Assembly: GCA_002409375.1 (NCBI GenBank)
Contig: DHNF01000049.1
Coordinates: 7,706 to 17,785 of the forward strand
Length of the DNA stretch: 10,080 nt
Origin: Ruminococcaceae bacterium UBA5423
GTDB lineage: Bacteria; Bacillota; Clostridia; Oscillospirales; Acutalibacteraceae
Direction: 5' to 3'
Positions 6,416 through 10,080 of this stretch are shown piece after piece (the stretch's first letter is position 1; each line of letters begins with the position of its first letter). The position numbers and the translations under genes were made by a program. The notes below the pieces were generated by a model that did not search any database, was not told the origin of the DNA, and saw only the letters and a list, made by a program, of their open reading frames with translations.

Positions 6416-8396
6416 ACTTTAGCATTTGCTGTCCACCGGTCACAGGAACCGCCTGTCCGGTTTCATAATCCTGCTCAATTATATAAAGTATTGCGCGAAC
6501 AACATCTATCGGATGGCAACCTCTTTTTAGCGGCACTTTGTTCTCATAAAACTTTCGTACATCGTCAACCGACTTTGCACCAGGCACCTTATTGGCACGA
6601 AAATACTGCACAAACAGTCCGTTTTCAGGATCGCTCCACAGTGGGCCGTCCAAAAAGTTTCCGGGGCAAACAGCGTTGCATTTAATGTTATACTCCGCAA
6701 GCTCAAGTGCAAAGCTTTGTGTTAACCCAATACCGCCAAACTTGCTGCCTGCATAGGCAAAATTTTTATTGCTGCCTGCAAGTCCCGATTTGGAATTGAC
6801 TTCGATAATATCAAACATCTCGTCTGGGGCAAACCGATGCTGTATTTTCATCGGTATGGTAGCATATTTAGTGCAAAGGAAATATGCTACATAATTGACA
6901 TTTGTGACAAGCTCAAAGCTGCTTTTTGTCATTTCCTCAAGACTGCCTGCACGAACAATACCGGCGTTATTGACAAATACATCTAAACCACCATAATACA
7001 GCACAGCTTGCTCAACCATATTCTTTACCGAATCTTCGTTTGTGACGTCTGAACCAACGGCAAGGGCTGTTCCATTTCCGTTTTCGTTGCATATATTGGC
7101 GGCAACCTCGTTTGCACCCTGTGCATTCATGTCAGCAACGACAATATATGCTCCCTCTCGGGCCAGTAGCTCGGCAATTCCCTTGCCAAACCCTTGAGCA
7201 CTGCCTGTAACAATTGCTACCTTGCCTGAAAGCCTTTTTGGTGAACTCGCAGCCGCTCCTGCTTTTTCCCGATAGCTTTCCGACTCCCAATTCACAATGA
7301 AATCTATAAGCTCGTCGGTCATGGGCAAATAGCCACCAAAGCTCTCGGCATATTCGATTACCTTTATCTCATCTTCAAACAATGCCCGCGCAGTCGCTGC
7401 CTCTTTTATGGTTTTCCCACACGCGAAAACCCCAACACCCTGTACTGCAATTATCTTTGGGGTGTATTTATTGCGATGCATAAACTCGGCGAACGAAAAT
7501 TTCAGCTTTGCATAAAAAGCATCGACATCTCCGTCAAACGGCATATACAAAGGCTGAGCTTTGCAATACACTATATGGTCGGGAGTTGGTGATTTCAAAA
7601 CAACACTAAAGTTGTCGGCATTTTCTATGTATTTTTGAATAATTGAATTGGAAAAATATTGAACGATTGAACTGTCACAATGCTCTTGATTTTTGTAAAG
7701 CATTCTTATGCACGGTGCTATTGCCGAAGCACAATCACTTTTAACCGGATTTTGTGCAAAAGTGGCATCGCCAACCGCTTTTTTAAGTATATTCATCATA
7801 TTGTCCACAAGGGCGTCTATTTCTTTAGGTGTGTCGGCAGCAAAAAACACGCCATGATTTTGCAGCAGCATTACTTGCAGATTTTTTCCGTTTTTACTCT
7901 TATACTCATTCATTTCCTTGCGGCAAATTGCAGCAAGAGTAAAACCCGGCTTTGTTATCGGCACCCACAACGCATCGGGAAAAAGCGATGCAGCCATTTT
8001 TTCTCCATTTTTCGAACATGTAAGTGCATTTACCAGTGTCGGGTGCACATGAAGTACATATTTTTGCTCAAATAAGTTGTGCAGCAGTGTCTCGACACTT
8101 GGTCGCAATTTAAGCCCGGGCTCGCATTTTGCAGCCAATAATAAATTTAGCACCTCTGATTCGCGCGTTTTTTCGTCATTGCTAAAAGTGTTTTCCCACA
8201 TGCTATCAAGTGCCTTGCGGTTCATTGCAACAAAACCGCTTTTATCAATTTGACCCAACGAAACGCCGGACGCCTTGACATACAGTGTGTTTTCATCTTT
8301 ATACGAAGTGTTACCGCCTCCCGCAAGAACGAAATCCCCATTGCCACCGTATTTGCGGCTCATTTCAATCAACATAGATAAATTGTCTTTTGCCAA
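6414..8396 (-). CDS. Bifunctional class II aldolase / sorbitol-6-phosphate-dehydrogenase-like SDR fusion
   Basis: Two enzymes in one chain, 660 residues from the TTG at 8396 (663 from the GTG at 8405, used for numbering). The N-terminal class II aldolase/adducin domain (about 5-240) has GGGNTSYK (29-36), the catalytic-acid region SVETLLH (Glu105), and zinc ligands His119 and His121 in HVHP and His184 in QNHG, as in fuculose- and rhamnulose-1-phosphate aldolases. A bridging region (about 265-385) is typical of this fusion family. The C-terminal SDR (about 393-663) has TGSAQGFG (400-407), Asp425 suggesting NAD(H), NNAG (479-482), Ser538, Tyr551 and Lys555. Its FGGIGLTQSFALELAEY, KVPLKRGC and TGGQQM segments resemble sorbitol-6-phosphate 2-dehydrogenase (SrlD/SorD) rather than the lactaldehyde-dehydrogenase-like SDR of the rhamnose fusion. 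The likely reactions are cleavage of a ketose phosphate to DHAP plus an aldehyde, and NAD-linked oxidation of a polyol phosphate or hydroxyaldehyde. The substrates are not known. Confidence 0.88.
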   Translation of the reverse strand: MAKDNLSMLIEMSRKYGGNGDFVLAGGGNTSYKDENTLYVKASGVSLGQIDKSGFVAMNRKALDSMWENTFSNDEKTRESEVLNLLLAAKCEPGLKLRPSVETLLHNLFEQKYVLHVHPTLVNALTCSKNGEKMAASLFPDALWVPITKPGFTLAAICRKEMNEYKSKNGKNLQVMLLQNHGVFFAADTPKEIDALVDNMMNILKKAVGDATFAQNPVKSDCASAIAPCIRMLYKNQEHCDSSIVQYFSNSIIQKYIENADNFSVVLKSPTPDHIVYCKAQPLYMPFDGDVDAFYAKLKFSFAEFMHRNKYTPKIIAVQGVGVFACGKTIKEAATARALFEDEIKVIEYAESFGGYLPMTDELIDFIVNWESESYREKAGAAASSPKRLSGKVAIVTGSAQGFGKGIAELLAREGAYIVVADMNAQGANEVAANICNENGNGTALAVGSDVTNEDSVKNMVEQAVLYYGGLDVFVNNAGIVRAGSLEEMTKSSFELVTNVNYVAYFLCTKYATIPMKIQHRFAPDEMFDIIEVNSKSGLAGSNKNFAYAGSKFGGIGLTQSFALELAEYNIKCNAVCPGNFLDGPLWSDPENGLFVQYFRANKVPGAKSVDDVRKFYENKVPLKRGCHPIDVVRAILYIIEQDYETGQAVPVTGGQQMLK

Positions 8397-8404
8397 AACA
8401 TACA

Positions 8405-8411
8405 CACCTTT
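8405..8411 (-). promoter_or_regulatory. Ribosome binding site that favours the TTG start of the aldolase-SDR gene
   Basis: The minus strand reads AAAGGTG 8 bases before TTG at 8396. The in-frame GTG at 8405 begins inside this motif, too close for normal initiation, and has no other purine run upstream. The next in-frame ATG (codon 11) has no site. The choice is reasonable but not certain. Confidence 0.45.
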
Positions 8412-8430
8412 CTGAAATCCATTGGAAAAT

Positions 8431-8451
8431 GGCGGACATTATATGCCCGCC
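8431..8451 (-). other. GC-rich intergenic hairpin between the transaldolase and aldolase-SDR genes
   Basis: In the minus-strand transcript GGCGGGCA and UGUCCGCC form an 8-base stem (one G-U pair) around the loop UAUAA. The same sequence on the plus strand has an A-C mismatch, so the structure is better as transcribed RNA. It sits in a 74-base gap, the largest inside the upstream block. Only a short ATTTTCC follows, so it is a weak terminator at best; it may attenuate transcription or mark an mRNA processing or stability point. Confidence 0.55.
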
Positions 8452-8470
8452 ACGACTCCGCTTTAAAAAT

Positions 8471-9124
8471 TTAGTTTTGCGGGACTGATTCCCAGTCTTT
8501 TAAAAACTTTTCAAGCCCACTTTTGGTTAAAGGATGCTCAATCATCTGCATAATAATCTTATATGGTACGGTAGCAACATCGCAACCGCACTTTGCAAGC
8601 CCGATCACATGAAGCGGATTGCGTGTGCTTGCTGCGACAATCTGAGTCTCAGTGCCCTGTTTTGCAAACATTTCTGCAATTTCCGAAACAAGCTGCAAGC
8701 CATCCCACCCAATATCGTCTACCCTGCCTAAAAATGGCGCGACAAAGGATGCACCCGCATTTGACGCAAGCAATGCCTGTCCGGCTGAAAAGCACAGCGT
8801 CACACAGGTTTTTATACCTTCGGTTTTAAGGCGGCTTACTGCCTTTAATCCTTCGGCGCACATGGGTATTTTAATAATAGTGTTACCGTGTAGCTTGGCT
8901 ATTTCGTGTGCTTCGCTTACCATTTCGTCAGCCTTTAAAGATATTACCTCGCAGAAAATATATGTATTACTTCCAACAATGCCTGCAATTTCTTTAATTG
9001 CATCTTCAAACTTTTTGCCCTCACGGGCAATTATTGACGGGTTGGTAGTGACACCCTCTACAATACCAAGTTCATACGCATCTCTAATTTCTTTCGGATT
9101 TGCCGTATCAATAAAGATTTTCAA
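8471..9124 (-). CDS. Transaldolase of the small FSA/TAL family
   Basis: Class I (Schiff-base) enzyme that moves a dihydroxyacetone unit between a ketose phosphate and an aldose phosphate, or cleaves/forms fructose-6-phosphate-type ketoses. The 217 residues are the normal length for the short bacterial subfamily. Visible active-site elements are Asp6 in FIDTA, the VTTNPS loop (25-30), the Schiff-base Lys85 in IIKIPM, PFLGRVDDIG (130-139) and AAST (about 164-167). Phe131 stands where E. coli fructose-6-phosphate aldolase has Tyr131; true transaldolases, including the Bacillus short form, have Phe, so transaldolase activity is favoured (family knowledge). Translation starts at TTG 9124 behind a strong GGAGGGG site. 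It lies 27 bases after the zinc dehydrogenase gene, so the two are co-transcribed. Specialised members act on modified ketoses such as sulfofructose phosphate, and nothing here decides the substrate. Confidence 0.93.
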   Translation of the reverse strand: MKIFIDTANPKEIRDAYELGIVEGVTTNPSIIAREGKKFEDAIKEIAGIVGSNTYIFCEVISLKADEMVSEAHEIAKLHGNTIIKIPMCAEGLKAVSRLKTEGIKTCVTLCFSAGQALLASNAGASFVAPFLGRVDDIGWDGLQLVSEIAEMFAKQGTETQIVAASTRNPLHVIGLAKCGCDVATVPYKIIMQMIEHPLTKSGLEKFLKDWESVPQN

Positions 9125-9131
9125 ACTAATT

Positions 9132-9138
9132 CCCCTCC
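9132..9138 (-). promoter_or_regulatory. Strong ribosome binding site deciding the TTG start of the transaldolase gene
   Basis: The minus strand reads GGAGGGG seven bases before TTG at 9124. That TTG gives the exact N-terminus expected for the family (MKIFIDTANP), and no ATG lies nearby in frame. The TTG start is therefore well supported. Confidence 0.8.
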
Positions 9139-9151
9139 GATAATAAATTTA

Positions 9152-10080
9152 CTAAATTGATTTTCCGTTTTTTAAAATATATTTTTCAGCTTCAAGGCAC
9201 CATAAACCGTTGTTTTTCTCGACAATATCCGCCAAATCAGAAAACATCTTATCTTTTTTTCCAAGCTCCCTGAAATCTGAAATTGCAGTAAGCGGCATTG
9301 ATATCTGTGTATATATAAGCTTTTTGCCACCTGGTATTTTGGGCAAATTTTTTGTCGTGTCAATAACAGCATCAAGCCCGCCAATATGTGTTACCATGGG
9401 TGACGGATTAATAATGCCTTGGGATATTTTGTCAAGAGCTTCAAGCAAATCATCATTGTTTCCGCCGCTGTTTCCGGCAACATGGGTGTTCATGTAATGC
9501 ACATTATAATAATTGAATTCCGCCGAAAATGTAGGATCTGTTGGCCCGGCAAAGAAATTGAGACAGCCGTCATAACCTAATATATCACTTGCCTGCTGCA
9601 GCAACGCTTTGACAGGTGCATATACATACACATCGTCAAAACCGGTGCCGCCGGTTAACTCCCGAAGTGTGCCGGAAACGTCTTCATTTCCGCTTGTATT
9701 TATATATACAAGCTCAACACCATTTTTTGCAGCCTCTTTAACCGTGTATATTTGCTCGGCACGCATAAGGCGAGCATCGTCAATGTCGGTGACCACTAAC
9801 AATGACGGGCGGCGTTCACAATGTATAGCGTAATCGATAGCTCCAAGCCCCATTGGGCCCACACCCGCAAGCAGCGCCATTTTTCCGCCCTCAACGATGC
9901 CCATGTTATGAACATAACTTCCCGGGTCGCTATGATAGTTTACATGAAATCCTCCGATAATGCAGCTTACAGGCTCGGCCAAAGATCCCATATAATACGA
10001 TTCGCCGGAATAATCCATCAAACAGTTGCGATCCATTACTATGCTTGGGATAATGACGTATGTAGCAGCTCCCCCTATGT
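9152..10080 (-). CDS. Zinc-type dehydrogenase resembling L-sorbose-1-phosphate reductase (partial, N-terminus missing)
   Basis: Medium-chain dehydrogenase/reductase family enzyme that would interconvert a ketose phosphate and a polyol phosphate with NAD(P)H. The frame stays open past the ATG at 10036 to the right edge; the added codons read IGGAATYVIIPSIV, the usual GG-AT--I-P segment before the cofactor domain, so 10036 is not the true start. Visible are 308 codons: SLAEPVSC with the conserved Glu, the nucleotide-binding GVGPMGLGAIDYA (about 9865-9827), VVTDID ending the second beta strand, and FAGPTDPTF, VHYMNTHVAGNSGGN and THIGGLD near the end. From memory of the family these resemble SorE, the L-sorbose-1-phosphate reductase, more than sorbitol or threonine dehydrogenase. 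The catalytic zinc cysteine and its region lie beyond the edge. Paired with the SrlD/SorD-like domain two genes downstream it suggests ketose-to-hexitol-to-ketose phosphate conversion. The stop is TAG at 9152. Confidence 0.85.
   Translation of the reverse strand, partial: IGGAATYVIIPSIVMDRNCLMDYSGESYYMGSLAEPVSCIIGGFHVNYHSDPGSYVHNMGIVEGGKMALLAGVGPMGLGAIDYAIHCERRPSLLVVTDIDDARLMRAEQIYTVKEAAKNGVELVYINTSGNEDVSGTLRELTGGTGFDDVYVYAPVKALLQQASDILGYDGCLNFFAGPTDPTFSAEFNYYNVHYMNTHVAGNSGGNNDDLLEALDKISQGIINPSPMVTHIGGLDAVIDTTKNLPKIPGGKKLIYTQISMPLTAISDFRELGKKDKMFSDLADIVEKNNGLWCLEAEKYILKNGKSI

Noticed and set aside
8652..9143. 163-codon plus-strand frame covering the transaldolase gene
   Set aside because: It mirrors the strongly conserved transaldolase frame; its translation resembles no family and no promoter lies before it.
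9152..10036. Zinc dehydrogenase as a complete 294-residue gene starting at the ATG at 10036
   Set aside because: The frame is open to the edge and the preceding codons encode the conserved GG-AT--I-P segment, so the ATG is an internal methionine and the gene is truncated by the window.

Overview
The window looks like a piece of a low-to-moderate-GC anaerobic Firmicute, most likely class Clostridia. The signs are strong purine-rich ribosome binding sites (AGGAGG, GGAGGGG, AAGGAG) before most genes, frequent TTG/GTG starts, protein families typical of that group, and tightly packed co-directional genes. This placement is inferred from gene style, not from a marker gene. Every gene lies on the minus strand, so the genetic order runs from high to low coordinates. 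There is no tRNA, rRNA, CRISPR array, insertion sequence or phage gene, and no gene-free stretch over 300 bases; the longest gap is about 175 bases.

Upstream block (10080 to 5116), sugar-phosphate metabolism: a zinc-type dehydrogenase resembling L-sorbose-1-phosphate reductase, cut by the right edge; a transaldolase of the small FSA/TAL family; a fusion of a class II aldolase/adducin domain with a sorbitol-6-phosphate-2-dehydrogenase-like short-chain dehydrogenase; and a PHP-domain hydrolase. Spacings of 27, about 74 and 8 bases suggest one transcript. The block ends in a long hairpin that swallows the PHP stop codon.

Control region (4941-5115): the hairpin, then a near-consensus sigma-A promoter (TTGACA, 17 bases, TATTAT) facing the downstream block. 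Its -10 element lies inside a perfect interrupted palindrome with 11-base arms, a probable operator.

Downstream block (4940 to below 1): a DeoR-family repressor, then E2 (lipoyl acyltransferase), E3 (dihydrolipoyl dehydrogenase) and a TPP-dependent E1 of a 2-oxoacid/acetoin dehydrogenase type complex. E1 runs off the left edge and is probably an alpha-beta fusion.

Together the genes suggest a regulated catabolic island in which two sugar-phosphate dehydrogenases interconvert ketose and hexitol phosphates, an aldolase and a transaldolase rearrange the carbon skeleton, and a dedicated TPP/lipoamide complex turns a keto product into an acyl-CoA. The substrate cannot be read from the sequence. 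No transporter, kinase or PTS component is in view; they may lie past either edge.
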